In this document: positions 35,642 to 48,022 of the stretch, in pieces
Layout of the letters: each line of letters begins with the position of its first letter
Position numbering within the stretch: the first letter of the stretch is position 1
Source of the DNA: Pararge aegeria
Lineage: Eukaryota; Arthropoda; Insecta; Lepidoptera; Nymphalidae
Length of the DNA stretch: 64,000 nucleotides
Assembly: GCF_905163445.1 (NCBI RefSeq)
Contig: NC_053208.1
Coordinates: forward strand, 26,811,986-26,875,985
Direction of reading: 5' to 3'
Position numbers and translations under genes: made by a program
Notes under the pieces: generated by a model
Seen by the model: only the letters and a program-made list of their open reading frames with translations
What the model was told of the DNA's origin: nothing
The model's database searches: none

Positions 35642-36674
35642 CGGTCTCGAACAAAAATATCTTCATAAATATATGTCCTTTTATTTGAAATTAGATATTA
35701 TATTTTAACAATATACCGTTAATAATTGACTATGAAACAGCTCAGCTGATAACGCGGCTCCTTACCGTGTCACGCCCTTATCATTTTGTCACTGTATCGC
35801 GTAGGGTTGAATCGCTTCTTTTAATAATAACAGTATTAACGTTATTAACGCTCACAAAATTTCCATTAAAAAAGTGGTTGCGATCCTTTGCCTATTAATT
35901 TTTTTAGCAACCATTCATATTCGAAAAAGGGGTCAATTATGATACGATAGCGTGAACTTCATCGCAGCTGCAGGTGCCAATCATGAACCAAACCATCCAG
36001 ATGTCTACTCAGTATCTGGGTATCTCATGATTGAAACGCACAAAATTTTATCAAAATCAACAATTTCCGTGTCAGTGGTACATGACACACCCATGGTAGA
36101 TAGTTGTACTCGTACCTTTATAATCCGAAGAATCACCGTTTTTGGACTAGAAGTATCCGCACCTGATTACACGGTATGGCCAAAAGTTGGCAACCCTATT
36201 GTTCACCTACATTCCAGCCATATATTTTAAACTATGCTACAATACCTATTTTGAATTGTATATTTTGGACGAGTTTATCAGAGGCGCGGGAGATACGTCA
36301 GATTTGTGTTATTAAGTGCTTGTTTTAGATAAGATAGCGTTTATTATTATTTTATTATTTTTCCGGAACTTGACAAGTGAGGCAGCACGACGCTTTGCCG
36401 AGCCAATGGGCTAATCACCACACTTTGATGCAATCAGCAAACATGTCCATTGCTGTTCCGCTAGCCAGTAGACTGTAGACTTTGGCTGCTTTCAATCGTT
36501 TGTTACGCCCGACAACTGTTGACGTGCCTAAAAGCGCCATTATGGCAAGAGTAATAATATGTTTTGTCACAGAATAAAATAGAAATAGGAATGTTACTAT
36601 TAAAACCAATATTTTTATAAATATAATAGCGAAAAAGGGCCTCGACCTACATTATAATAATGAAAATAAAAATA
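35642..36674. other. No gene recognised
   Basis: A 92-codon frame (35952-36230, +) shows no recognisable domain and is not called. Confidence 0.4.
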
Positions 36675-36708
36675 ATGTTTTTTATTAGAGGCATATAAAC
36701 CCATATGT
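36675..36708 (-). mobile_element. Short 3' tail of the LINE at 43925-48135
   Basis: attagaggcatataaaccca on the plus strand matches the 3' UTR of the nested LINE (tttaaaggcatataaaccca near 43948-43970) next to an A/T-rich tail. Only a few tens of bases are shared, consistent with a severely 5'-truncated insertion. Confidence 0.4.
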
Positions 36709-39700
36709 CATTAGACTCGACTACGACTTACGACCTTAATCAGCAATGACTGACGTAACACATTGACCCGCGAGCTAAAGGTGGCGCCGCAGCTCGTGTT
36801 GGCAGTTGGAGCAGTTGTAGACAACGCGACACTAAGATTTAATTAGACTTAACACGCATGTTGTCCCGAGAGGTACGGGTTTGCCATTGTTGCACAGAAA
36901 AAGTCCAGCCAGGGGCTCTCTTGCACAATGCCTCACGATCACTGCTCTTTCAGTTAATAATTCAACTGTGTGCGTCACGTGACGAGTCACTGTGTCTTTT
37001 ATATTTGAGAGAGTCAAATGCAGCGAGTTATTTATTGACTTCTTCGTTGAAAAGTTAAATAGCCGAGAACTATCGTCAAGAATGATAAGGCTACCAAATG
37101 CAAACGAACCCTTATTTAAATCTGTCTGTTAGAGCTTAGCGGGTTAAAAAATAGACTTTAGCTTTACTTTAAGATAGTATCAAATACTTTTGAATGCAAA
37201 AACATATGCGCTTTGGCAGAGGTCACGACCGGCCCCCCGCGGCGATCGGGAGGTTGTGGGGGTGTACGAGGCCAGCACGGAATTTGGCCCGCGATTTCAC
37301 GGCGCCATGAGCACGTTCGTGCGATGCTACGTTCTATAGTTCCGTGACGTTCCGTTAATCGGCCATGGTATAAATTTAGGACAAATCTTGCTTAATGCTG
37401 TCCCTGGACTTTTCATTGCGAGAAAGCACCAAGAAACTATACCCGCGGGATTTTAAAAGGCCTTTGTTACGTATGCATCACATTAACAGCTAAATAGCCA
37501 ACCTGCCCATGACAACATTTTGCGCAGAAATAGCTCGATCTTGTTAACCTTCTTAACCGGCATACAAACTGTTACCATGGCAGTCTAATTGCGTAATACA
37601 ACTAGGTGCTTGGTGCATGCGATAGAGCGTGGCCCTTTAAGACTTGTGGGACACCTGCACCAGACCCGACACCGAAGGATTAGCCACATTTCATACATTT
37701 TGGAAAACAAAATGGCAGAAAACAAAGTCGGACATTATTGTCGGACCACAGACAAAGATTACACAACTAATTAAACGGCGGGTTGATTTCTATCAGCACA
37801 AAAATATAACATGACATTGTGGTGTTGTCGGTTGAAACAAGCTTGACGCCATACTTCTCATTGGAACATGAAACGCACAAGGTACTAGTTCAGCGTCCAC
37901 CTTCACGTGGCGCGGCCCGTGGCGGGCGCACGGGTGTACGCTTTACGCAAGACGAATGCAAAGTTTAACCGCAAAAGAACATGAACGCGCTATTAAAAGC
38001 GCACTGCTTACGTAGTTAATGGGAGAACGCAAACTTGGATGTGACGGTTACATACTTTGGCCAATGTAAATAAAATTTAACAAAATATCATTTTACAGTC
38101 ACGCAATTTTCTCTCAAGCAAATATCGTTTCCGACGACCTTCTAACCGTGAGGTCATTGTCAAGAAGTTATTGTCAGGCGCGGAACAAGGTTGTACGGTT
38201 ATGATAATTATTTCGTGCCAACGAATATAATAAATTATTGTTGTTATAGCTCAGAGCCATATTGGTGGAGAAAATATGAATTTAGTACTCATGATAAACA
38301 CTAACACCCGAAAATCAAAACCAATCTACTAAAATCTTTGCATGGCAGATTGAATTTGTAGTGCTCTCGTTTTCCTTATTTTTCCTGTAGATAAGGATAA
38401 TATAATTGAATTGAATATGTCATTTTTAAATTTTGGATTCGATGAACTATTTATTAGCTTCGGGTATAAGCAGAAAGACAAGGGCGTAAGACACCGGGGA
38501 AAATTTTACGCCGCCTGAATCTCAAAACAAAGCTGAATTAGCTCGAAATTTCCCATAACTTAGCAATAATAATTGGTGGAGATAATATTGATTTAAATAA
38601 GAGTTGTTGTCGCTTTTGTTTAAATGCTAATCAATTATATATGATATCAAACGTGGGAGGCTTCGGCCGTTGCTAGTTACCACGCTACGGACAAACACTT
38701 ACTTCAATTTCGTACAAATTACAAATAGCAGGTCTAGGAATCACTTCAAGTGTAATAGATAAGCGGTTCATTGTGTTATTTGGTGCAGTTATTGAGCTGC
38801 GCGTGTGGAGAGCGCTCATCCCTTCGTGAAGCACTTATCCCTCGCGCGGCACTCGGGACACGTGATGCAGGTAGATAGTAATAGCGGCGGGCGCGGGCCA
38901 CTAACAAAATCCACTAAAAGCCCGTGTTATAAACGATGAATATTCAATGCCATTTGTGTACGTACGTGTACCCCGCACTAGTGAAGATTTCGAGCGCCAA
39001 AGTATTTAGCAGATTACGCGCTTGCGTTTTTTTTTTAATTTGATCGCCAACAGGTTTTGCTTCACAGAAATGACAATGTTGAGGTAGTGCGAAATGAGGG
39101 TGACAAAAGAGACGCGTGGCAGTTCCTTGCGTGCCCTGCGAAGTGTTGCTCTGTTTATAGACGATTATTTGTCCGTCGATTATTTTATGAGACACTTATT
39201 GATGCCACTTGTGGAAGCTCTGTAAAAGAGCATCGGTTTAGAGTTGTTAACCCGCAAAAAAAAAACACACACACAGACAGGCTAACTTGGATTAAATTAA
39301 ACTTTGTTATATGGAATTCATTTTGTATCATTCTATCTTTATTTGTTCAAAACTGGTTTCGCATCGAAATATTTGCAAAATCGGTTATTACGTTTTAAAA
39401 CATTCCGCACTTATTGAATTTTTGGTGTAAGCTGTAAATAACCAAGCGTTGGGTTAATATGGGATTATTCGAAATACAGTTATTAAAAATACCTGAAGCA
39501 TTTTTGAATAATTGAATTTAATAGGAATTTGCAACGAGATTTATAATTGGTAACGCATTTTTTAAATATGTAACGAGTTGAACAGTTCGTAGTAAAATAT
39601 GCAAGTGCGGCTTTTAATTTTACTTGTAAATAACAACAAAAAACATCTCATTATAGTGTAAAAGAATACCATAGTGACTGTAATATACCTACTGAGTCAA

Positions 39701-41570
39701 CTTTTGTATCTGTATTACATTGCTAATTGTATTACTTGCCTTATTAATTTAAAATGTTATTATTACCTATTTCTGATATTTTTATTCTTAAAACGTTTGC
39801 ACACTGTCTGTGACAGTCGATTGTGAAGGGACTGTTTTATTAAATGTTTACTAGTTATGTACCCACAATTTGGCAAATAATAATAATTATAATTATTAGT
39901 AAACAACTTCAGGCTAAAATAGTTAACCACGCAAAGTATTAGTAAGAGTGGGTGGGAGGGGGTGAGATAGACTATGTTTTATTCAATTACCAACATCGGC
40001 TGGCGCCTTGCACGGCAAGGAAGCCCCGAGTCGCGGGGATGGCTACTTACCCCTATCAGCTTACTCCCATTGTACTTGTTTGTATATGTAGCAGACTCAC
40101 ACGAGACTACGCGGCCTGCTGACCGCTGCCGAGCGGCGTCCAGCGGCAGCCACGGACAGCAGCATGGCATTACAACTCTGCGCCACCGCACTACAACTGG
40201 GTCTAATACTATTATAGTACATACCTGTAATTGGTACTTCCTTACCAATATTTATTATGAAAATTAAGCTTAATTTGCTATACCCCGGACCTCCTTATGC
40301 ATAATTGTCAAGACTTAATTATCTTAACAATTATTCATTGTAAAGTCAACATCGTATGTTCCCTATATTGCCGAACATCTGTTTGGTGTGGAGTATAAGG
40401 ATTGAAGAAATTATAAATTACAGCATACAGATTCTCCTGCTCTTTGCAAAGTAGGTATAGCAAATAATGCTTCATTTTCATAATACGGTTACAAGCTACA
40501 TCTCTGCGGGTAAAGTAAGCTATATTTTTCAGTAGTACCTAATAAGATTTCAGCATTTGTAATGTAAGACTGAAGAAAAGCTAGGCGTTTACGAGCTGGT
40601 TATGCACGTGCGCTGATTCGAACGTCCGTCCGAAAACATAAAATATATTGATTTTGATCTAAGAAAAAGAGTCCGCGGAGCTATAGACCTCCGTGGGGAA
40701 AACTATCCGTTTGTAGTATATGAAACAAAAAAGCCATCACTAGTACATAGTATACAAAAAAGTTGCTTCCGATAATATGTATGCTTAGATCTTATCTTAA
40801 AAACTGCACAACTTTTGATGCGGTTTTTTTAATACATAGAGTGATTCAAGAGGAAGGTTTTATCTACATTGCATGCATAATAGACGTTTCTTATGTGATG
40901 TTGTACATAAACACGTTGTTTTTGGCCTTTCATTGCAAGCGCTGGCTGAACCCTACGAGATAGACCAGAATAATGTACTACAGTATTGCAGACCTTTAAA
41001 AATCTAAAAAAAAGTCCGCGATGGTATATGTGTATCTCCAAAGGATAACCAACGGTAACAACATTAACCTTTAACATTCTCCAAAAAAAATAAGTTTGGT
41101 TAGTAGACATTTAAATTCCCGAAAAACGAATTATTAATATTAATATTATACATACTTACATACATTGTACCCGTGCGAAACCGGGGCACGTCGCTAGTTT
41201 TATTATAAGACAATATTTTGTAAATAAACCTTACAGCTCAAAGCATCTAGAGCTAAAACTTTGGGCTATATAGGCAAAAAAACGTTAATAATTTTATTTG
41301 TATATTACAGAATAGAAAATTTATTGCAAACAAAACATAGTTAAGTTATAATTTAACAAAATTACATATGTACTATTTTTTGAGCTATTTGTTTTAAAAT
41401 CGGGATACATCAAAAATTCTAGGAAATAAGATTATGAATTCCGACGAGCTCATTACATTGCAAACGTATGATTAACTTGAAGCGAGTTAATACAGAGCAC
41501 TTTACGAGTCAGCGTAGAACATGGTGATGGCTCCGACTGTTACAAAGCTTTTTATATTTCACTACAAGTT
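36709..41570. other. No gene recognised
   Basis: Mostly AT-rich, with GC-rich patches at 37220-37320, 37900-37940, 38800-38900 and 40105-40190. No open frame above 113 codons, none with a recognisable domain. A degraded repeat start (cgtgcgaaaccggggcacgt, inverse type E/G-like) lies near 41173. Confidence 0.4.
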
Positions 41571-41765
41571 AGCCCTTGACTGCAATCTCAGCTGGTGGTA
41601 AGTGATGCTGCAGTCTAAGATGTAACCTGTTAATGGGAACGGCAGTTGTACTAAACCCATTTGCCTAATCGGATAATACACGACATCGCACCGGAACGCT
41701 AAATCGCTTGAAGGCACGTCTTTATCGGTAGCGTGGATACTAGCCACGGCCGAGGCATCTACTAC
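41571..41765. repeat. SINE-like repeat (type C), best copy
   Basis: agcccttgactgcaatctca, ggtggtaagtgatg, gcagtctaagatg, accggaacgctaaatcgctt, ggcacgtctttatcggta and ctagccacggccgaggc, in this order. The copies at 22365 (inverse) and 10838 (degraded) share the order. Confidence 0.65.
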
Positions 41766-41911
41766 AGCAGAAGAAAATCAGAGATTATAAATACTCAAAT
41801 GGGAGTTTGACAATCTCGTCTTCTCTCTCTTTTTTCCCTCAGAGGAGATAAAAAAGAATCGACTTTGTTATATACAACTAAAGTTTAGACGGTTTTGTAG
41901 TTTTTTTTTTA

Positions 41912-42189
41912 GACAGCCGATATTGCAGTGGGCAGCGACCCTGCTTTCTGAGTCCAAGGCCGTGGGTTCGATCCCACTACTGGAAAATGTTTGTGTGAAG
42001 AACATGAATGTTTTTCAGTGTCTGGGTGTTTATATGTATATTATAAGTATTTATGTATATTATTCATAAAAATATTCATCAGTTATCTTAGTACCCATAA
42101 CACAAGCTACGCTTACTTTGGGGCTAGGTGGCGATGTGTGTATTGTCGTAGTATATTTATTTATTTATTATTTTATTATTATTTATTAA
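41912..42189 (+). mobile_element. tRNA-derived SINE (type A), complete
   Basis: gacagccgatattgcagtgg (A box), ccgtgggttcgatcccac (B box), body cagtgtctgggtgtttatat and tcttagtacccataacacaa, tail (TTATT)n at 42158-42189. Same architecture as 984-1264 and 54165-54409, mostly in transitions away from them. Confidence 0.8.
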
Positions 42190-42191
42190 AG

Positions 42192-42430
42192 TGCAAGAAA
42201 TAAATATTTTCTACAACATTTTAAGTCGGTGCCAAATATAATGAAGAAAATCAGCTGGTACATTCCTTATAAAAAGGAATAAGAAGTAGGTATATGATGT
42301 ATACATAGTTACTTTCTACATTTTCCTTTGTAGAATTTGCACCGACTTAAAAATTTTGTAGAAAATATTTTTTTCTTGCTGTTTAGTTGTATGCTAGTAT
42401 ACAACTAAAAAGCAAGAAAAAAATATTTTC
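42192..42430. repeat. Compound palindrome (46-bp outer arms, 32-bp inner arms)
   Basis: Outer arms 42192-42237 and 42335-42379 (gcaagaaataaatattttct..., aagtcggtgc) pair with a handful of mismatches around a 97-nt spacer. The right outer arm is then itself folded: 42361-42392 pairs with 42399-42430 (gaaaatattttttt... / tagttgtat) with one mismatch and a 6-nt loop. It lies exactly between a SINE tail and a dispersed repeat. Confidence 0.9.
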
Positions 42431-42994
42431 CTGCGCGACTTCGTCCGCGAATGAGGCGACTTCAAAAAATAATCGTATGTTGTCGCGGACTGTTTTATAC
42501 AACTTTAAAGAAACAACGATTCCGACAATTCCGAAATACTAACTACGTACTTCCATCGTTTAGCGTAACGTCAACCCCTCACGCATCAGAATCTCTCAAA
42601 AAGGATATTTTTTTGCAGTTTTTGCAACATTTCTCATTAATGATAGTAGCCATTGGTCGAAGCGTGATGTTATATAGCCATAATTGTTACTACCAAAACA
42701 AAAAAAAAATTAAACAGAATTTTCTGAGATGAGCGCGTTCAACCAAACAAAATTTAAAAGCTACATAATATTTCAACTATGCCTGTCCAAAAAAACTACG
42801 TCAGTCTAAAACTCCGTTGCGCGGAATTTGAAAAACAAATGCGGATAAAATAGCGATGCTATCCTGTAGAAGCTGGTTGCTTTTCCGGGATAAAAAGAAG
42901 CCTTTGAGATATTCCAGACTATAATGTAGGTATCTCTGCCAAATTCAGCCAAATCGGCTTATTCGTTGTGGCGTTAAAGCGTAACCAACGCATG
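42431..42994 (+). repeat. Dispersed repeat (type E/F), broken by solo LTR
   Basis: ctgcgcgacttcgtccgc, tcgtatgttgtcgcggactg, ggatattttttt, gatagtagccattggtc, tagccataattgttactacc. It matches 63436-63790 closely. It ends tgtggcgttaaagcgtaacc, typical of type E, at the LTR boundary. The tetramer catg at 42991-42994 recurs at 48243-48246 as the LTR target duplication. Confidence 0.7.
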
Positions 42995-43917
42995 TGTTAG
43001 GAAATAGGGAATTACAGCACTTTATCTATGATGAACCCGATGATTATATTAAATATATCAACAAATCATATAAAATCAATAATAGAATAATGGACTTTAG
43101 TAGACTGTCAAATAAAAGTATAGGATCTATGGCGGGAGACGCGAGTTTGACAATATAGATTGGCGGGAAAGAAAAGTGAGGACGGATTTAAAGTAAGGAG
43201 AATTTTGAGAAAAGGAGATTAAGTAAAGTATTGTGGATAGAACGTTACAAATTGGGAATAGATGATTTATAATGGAAACGATAAACGTAACGAAATACTG
43301 TTGTGGCGGAACAAGAGTTGTATATACTGGTGATGGAGTTGAGATAAGTTGTTAAAAGTTGTTGGTACCATGGTTGTACCTGATGTTGCATCAGTTAAGT
43401 ATATCTCATCCTTTGGGTTATTTATTGGTATCATATATGGAGCCCTAGCATTATTTTACACACACAGTTTATGTAGCAGAGGTTGCTCTATACAAACAAT
43501 TTGTTTCAAAAGTCCTGATGTTATAAGTGATAATAGTAGTTATGTTTGACCTGTCTTATATGTCTTGTATCAAAGGGCCTAGCGTTATTACATATGACAA
43601 TGTTGTAATTGTGTTTATAAGTCTTGTTTTAATTGATTGAATAAAAGAGCAACGGTAGAGTTTCTTGCCAGTGGTCTTCTCTGCCGAAGACAGCATTCCG
43701 AACTGGTAGTAGAGTCATTTGAAGGTAACAAGTAATATGAATTATAGAGAAGCTTAATATACAGTATTAGAGTCAGTCCAGTTGTTTTATTTCACTCCTT
43801 GGGAAGTCAGGTTTATAGAGTACAGACCCACAACACTGCTCTAAATCAGGTTGGTGGGCTTTGAAGATTTCTTTTATAAAATGAATACTTTAATATGAAA
43901 ACTAGGTATTTAGCTTC

Positions 43918-43924
43918 AATAATA
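43918..43924. repeat. LINE target-site duplication, left
   Basis: AATAATA, repeated at 48136-48142. The uninterrupted LTR at 1695-2781 shows the pre-insertion site, with this heptamer once. Confidence 0.75.
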
Positions 43925-44075
43925 ATAATATAATAATAAAGTTTTTATTTAAAGGCATATAAACCCATATATCAGCTTTTATATACAAAGAAATCTATAA
44001 TTAAATGTATACATTAAAACTTACATCTAACTGAAATAGTTAATAAACTTATTTCAGATGTCATAGGTTCTTATT

Positions 44076-46895
44076 TTATTTTTTGTTCCAGTCCCGATGA
44101 ACAGACAGCCAATAGTCTGAAATAGGACTCGGCATCCCCTCACAGACGACCCTAAGTATTCCATTGTTAGAGTTCCTAATTCTTTCCCAAAAGGATGCTA
44201 CACGAGCTCTAACAATACAATAAAAGTCAGGCACTCCCGATTCGGCGAACATTGTTGAAGCGCTGCAATACCGCGGTAGGCCCATGAGTATTCGGAAAGC
44301 ATCGTTGTATTGCACTCTTATGGCAGAAAATGACTTTTTGAAAAAATTTGTCCAGAGCTGGCAGGTGTAGAAGCACTGACAGTAGGCGTTAAATAAAGTT
44401 ATTTTGACTTCCTTGCTACATTTACCAAATCTACGTGCCAGCATGTTACACCGAATCGAAAGCGCCCTCCTTTCCCTCTCAATGTCGCTGTCATCCTTTA
44501 GATGTTCCGTGAGAATATGTCCAAGGTATTTGAATTTCTGTACAATCCGAACTGCTTTACCATTTAAAATTATTCCTGGGGTCCTATCCGGACCTTTACA
44601 CGCCTTGAAAATAAGCATTTCCGTTTTGTCAACGTTATACTTCAGTCCGTGTGCATTGGCATAATGCTCGCAAACTGAAAGTAGCTTTCTGAGGCCTTTA
44701 ATAGACGGACTAAGAATAACCATATCATCAGCATAACTTAAACTATTCAAACATACTCCATTAATGTGGCATCCGATTTTGGTTTCCCTCAGTTCCTCTA
44801 TCAAGTTATTAACATAAATATTAAAAAGATCCGGAGAGGTTATCCCTCCTTGCCGAACACCGCAGTCTAATTTGTAAAAATTAGATGTCGCGTCGCCCCA
44901 TTTCACAGCATTAGTTTGGTTGCCGTACCAGTGTCTCAACAAACCCACAATTTCGTTGGGGACCTGAGACTGGAACAGCTTCTCCCAGAGAATATCATAA
45001 TTTACCAGGTCAAATGCCCGGCTCAGGTCTAGAAAACACGCATAAATAGAGGTGTCACGTTTTGTGTAATACTGTATCGTGTGTTTTAAACTGACGATGG
45101 CTGAGTCCGTCGAGAGACCAGGTCGGAAACCAAACTGTGCATCATCAATAACCACATTTTTAAGCAGTTTAGGTTGCACAAGGCGCTCCAAAATCTTACC
45201 AATCACCGTACCCAGGGAAATAGGGCGATAGTTAGAGGCCGATCCCAAATCCCCTGTTTTACTTTTCACAATCGGAACAACTATTGTTCTCATAAGATTG
45301 TGTGGAAGATAAGAATACCTTATACATAGGTTGTATAAACCACAGAGCTTCTCATGAAGTAGTCTTCCTCCGTATAATATATGCTCTATACTCACATCAT
45401 CATAGCCTGGGCTTTTTCCCCTTTTCATTTTAGTCACAATATCGGTTACCTCACTAGCCGAAAACTGTATTTGAACACTACCAGGGTTGGGTAAGAATTT
45501 GGAATAGTTATTACCCCTCAACATCGGATCCACCTGCAGCGGTTGGACTTTAAACTTATTTGCAAACATATTGGCTATCTGTTCGTGACACTGCAAGCCG
45601 TCTACTGATACAGGCTTTCTTTGTTTATAATTAAAAGCCTTAGTTTCCTTCCAAAACTTAACAAAATTTTTCTGTTTCCGGTGCATGGCTAAAATATCTA
45701 ATTTAATAGCTTCTTCATTTCTTTGACACCAGCGCAATTTATTTTTGAATATTTTACGTAATTTAATCACATTGTCATATAAAATACCAGCAGACGGCTT
45801 TCCCGCCAGTACCCATGAATCGAAGTAAAACTTATACATTCTATGGCTGCTCTGGACATGAAAATTCCAACCTATTACCTGTTTATGTTTAATATTATTT
45901 AAGTGACATCTTTTTGATGATATTTTGGCACCTGTCTGTATTATTTCGACAATATCATTATATAAGCTGCTAATGAATAAATAATGATTGTTCAAATTAT
46001 TACAACTATTGTTTTCACAATCCTTACAAGTAAACAGTTCGCAAATCAAACCAAGTCTATTCTCACAGTAATTGTAATAATTATTTATTTGTGTTGCATC
46101 CCTATCGCCCCAACGAATGCCCGTCCGGGTAGCGATATTCGAGTCAAGTGTAAAACTCTCATTTACTTCAATATCACATACTATACGTAATGGGAAGTGA
46201 TCGGACCATGATACGTCATACATTACGTCCGCACTCAGTACAGATTTCCAAGCTGATTCCGTCGTAAGACAATGATCCAGCCAACGGCGACTACCATGCG
46301 ATTCGCTTATAAAAGTGAACGTGTCAGTACTATTGCCTAGCTTTGTAATATCCGCCCATACCCATTCCTGCTCGTCACAAAAATGTCTTAGCTCTATACC
46401 AAAACGGGCACTCGGATGAGCGTTGAAATCCCCCAACATGTAAACCGATGACACATTGTACTCTTCGACGATTGCACTTACTTTTGCAAGGCAATTAGTA
46501 AAATCAGGAAGGTTATCAATTTCGTCCGTCGGCATGTATACATTAAACACCAGAAAAGATCTTAAGTCTATGTCAACGCGAATAGCCATAATTCTATCGT
46601 TAGAACAATTGACAACCGATACATTATTAAAAAGAGTTTTATTCCACATAAGCGCAAGGCCGCCATAGGGCCGCCCACGCAAAACACCAGCTGATAAGTC
46701 TACTGAAGAGATAGCAGCGCACTCAAAGTTTGAATGAATACCCTGGACGATGTTTAAGTCGTGAGGAAGCAGCCACGTTTCCTGAAGCGCTATAATTTCG
46801 GCTTTCTCGCATAAATCACGGACACATTGTAACGATCTTTTAATAGACTTGCAATTAAAAGATATCATAGTAGTTTTCTTTTGTGAACTATTCAT
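44076..46895 (-). CDS. LINE ORF2: APE endonuclease and reverse transcriptase
   Basis: A 939-residue protein that nicks target DNA and reverse-transcribes the element RNA from the nick. Residues 1 to about 245 form an AP-type endonuclease: N14 (SFNCKS), E39 (QETWL), MLGDFNAHPS, RRWLDH and a final SWSDHFPL, all catalytic positions present. The reverse transcriptase lies at about 480-780: NYRPISLGTV, QFGFRPGLSTDSAI, motif A FLDLSRAFDLVN, motif B GVRQGGITSPDLFN and the catalytic SYADDMVIL. The C-terminal region has the usual thumb-like and cysteine-containing tail (CQCFYTCQLW) and no RNase H domain. The ATG at 46895 lies 8 nt past the ORF1 stop in a different frame, so translation probably reinitiates. 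No stop or frameshift is seen. Confidence 0.9.
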   Translation of the reverse strand: MNSSQKKTTMISFNCKSIKRSLQCVRDLCEKAEIIALQETWLLPHDLNIVQGIHSNFECAAISSVDLSAGVLRGRPYGGLALMWNKTLFNNVSVVNCSNDRIMAIRVDIDLRSFLVFNVYMPTDEIDNLPDFTNCLAKVSAIVEEYNVSSVYMLGDFNAHPSARFGIELRHFCDEQEWVWADITKLGNSTDTFTFISESHGSRRWLDHCLTTESAWKSVLSADVMYDVSWSDHFPLRIVCDIEVNESFTLDSNIATRTGIRWGDRDATQINNYYNYCENRLGLICELFTCKDCENNSCNNLNNHYLFISSLYNDIVEIIQTGAKISSKRCHLNNIKHKQVIGWNFHVQSSHRMYKFYFDSWVLAGKPSAGILYDNVIKLRKIFKNKLRWCQRNEEAIKLDILAMHRKQKNFVKFWKETKAFNYKQRKPVSVDGLQCHEQIANMFANKFKVQPLQVDPMLRGNNYSKFLPNPGSVQIQFSASEVTDIVTKMKRGKSPGYDDVSIEHILYGGRLLHEKLCGLYNLCIRYSYLPHNLMRTIVVPIVKSKTGDLGSASNYRPISLGTVIGKILERLVQPKLLKNVVIDDAQFGFRPGLSTDSAIVSLKHTIQYYTKRDTSIYACFLDLSRAFDLVNYDILWEKLFQSQVPNEIVGLLRHWYGNQTNAVKWGDATSNFYKLDCGVRQGGITSPDLFNIYVNNLIEELRETKIGCHINGVCLNSLSYADDMVILSPSIKGLRKLLSVCEHYANAHGLKYNVDKTEMLIFKACKGPDRTPGIILNGKAVRIVQKFKYLGHILTEHLKDDSDIERERRALSIRCNMLARRFGKCSKEVKITLFNAYCQCFYTCQLWTNFFKKSFSAIRVQYNDAFRILMGLPRYCSASTMFAESGVPDFYCIVRARVASFWERIRNSNNGILRVVCEGMPSPISDYWLSVHRDWNKK

Positions 46896-46903
46896 ACTAA
46901 AAA

Positions 46904-48022
46904 TTAAAAATTATTTGAGACCTGCTTTGCAACTGTAGATCGCTCGCGAAAAACTCGAAACTTAACACCTTCAGGCCAGAAGTCATTTTTAAGAAAAATA
47001 TCCAATTTTGGGCGAGCTACTAGGACCTTAAACGAATTAAAAGATGTTTCATACTTCTGCTTCAACAGCTGTACATCGATACATTCCTGTCCCATTTCCC
47101 TAACATGACTTAACATGTGTTGACTAGTTGTACTTTTCGATAATCTCGATACATAAATCGAGATGGGTATGTCAGCAGCTTGAATAGTACTCGCGCGCAG
47201 AGCCGTACCACACAAATTATTTTTACGAAGCTTAGGCTTCTTTCTTTCCACTGTTGTAAAACCGTAGTCTTCGTGTCCATTGGTAATATTTCCTTTGTAC
47301 GTTGACTTAGAGTTCATTCTTGCTTGCGGTTCCTTGATCATAGTCGGGCATACCACGATGTCGCGATAAGACGGTCCGGCTTTGTCCGCGATCGTCTCGA
47401 TCGAGGTAGCCCTGTCTCTTTTGCGCGACGATGCAAGTACCTGTACATCGTTGCATATAATTACATCGTCATTCGGTCGCCCGCCGCTTCGCTTAGGCTT
47501 GATATGTTTTTTCGTAGAATTTTCTGCCTTACGAGCCAGATATTGTGGTTCATTTTGGCGGTCAAACTTTTCCATTCTTCTTAAACTAGTAATATCTAAA
47601 CTGATTTTGGTCTGCCATGCAAACATCTCAGATTTTGAGACTGAGTCGTGTCGGAGGGATTGTAACTCATTTTTTAAAATAACTATATCCTTGAGCAGGC
47701 GAGTCACGTCAACGTGGTCAAAGGAAACCGGCGGTAGTCGATTTAGATTTTTCGCTACAAATGCGGGTTGTCGTGACGGTTCGGTCTCCTTAAAAACTTT
47801 TATTACATCCTTAATATTTTTCTTACTTTTGTCTTCACCTTTTCTTTGTATGTATTTAACACCTTCGGACTCCAACGCGTTAAATAACTCCGTCTTCCCG
47901 GATTCGATTTCTTCTGCAGTAAAGTTTGTCACACATATTTGCACAATACTCAGCTCGTCAATCACATCTATTTTATTCTGTACGAAGGTTAAGAACTCAT
48001 TAATTATTACTTTTTCTTCCAT
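46904..48022 (-). CDS. LINE ORF1 protein (RNA-binding/chaperone type)
   Basis: A 372-residue protein beginning with ATG at 48022 and ending TAA at 46906-46904. N-terminal part (1 to about 150) is helical and charged, with a coiled-coil-like segment (DVTRLLKDIVILKNELQSLR). The middle (about 165-270) is basic and low-complexity (KKHIKPKRSGG, KKPKLRKN). The C-terminus (about 285-372) holds IYVSRLSKSTTSQHM and FWPEGVKFRVFRE, a small alpha/beta fold, probably RRM-like, found in lepidopteran CR1/Jockey-group ORF1 proteins. There is no CCHC zinc knuckle. Its presumed role is coating and chaperoning the element RNA. The clade assignment is from motif memory. Confidence 0.8.
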   Translation of the reverse strand: MEEKVIINEFLTFVQNKIDVIDELSIVQICVTNFTAEEIESGKTELFNALESEGVKYIQRKGEDKSKKNIKDVIKVFKETEPSRQPAFVAKNLNRLPPVSFDHVDVTRLLKDIVILKNELQSLRHDSVSKSEMFAWQTKISLDITSLRRMEKFDRQNEPQYLARKAENSTKKHIKPKRSGGRPNDDVIICNDVQVLASSRKRDRATSIETIADKAGPSYRDIVVCPTMIKEPQARMNSKSTYKGNITNGHEDYGFTTVERKKPKLRKNNLCGTALRASTIQAADIPISIYVSRLSKSTTSQHMLSHVREMGQECIDVQLLKQKYETSFNSFKVLVARPKLDIFLKNDFWPEGVKFRVFRERSTVAKQVSNNF

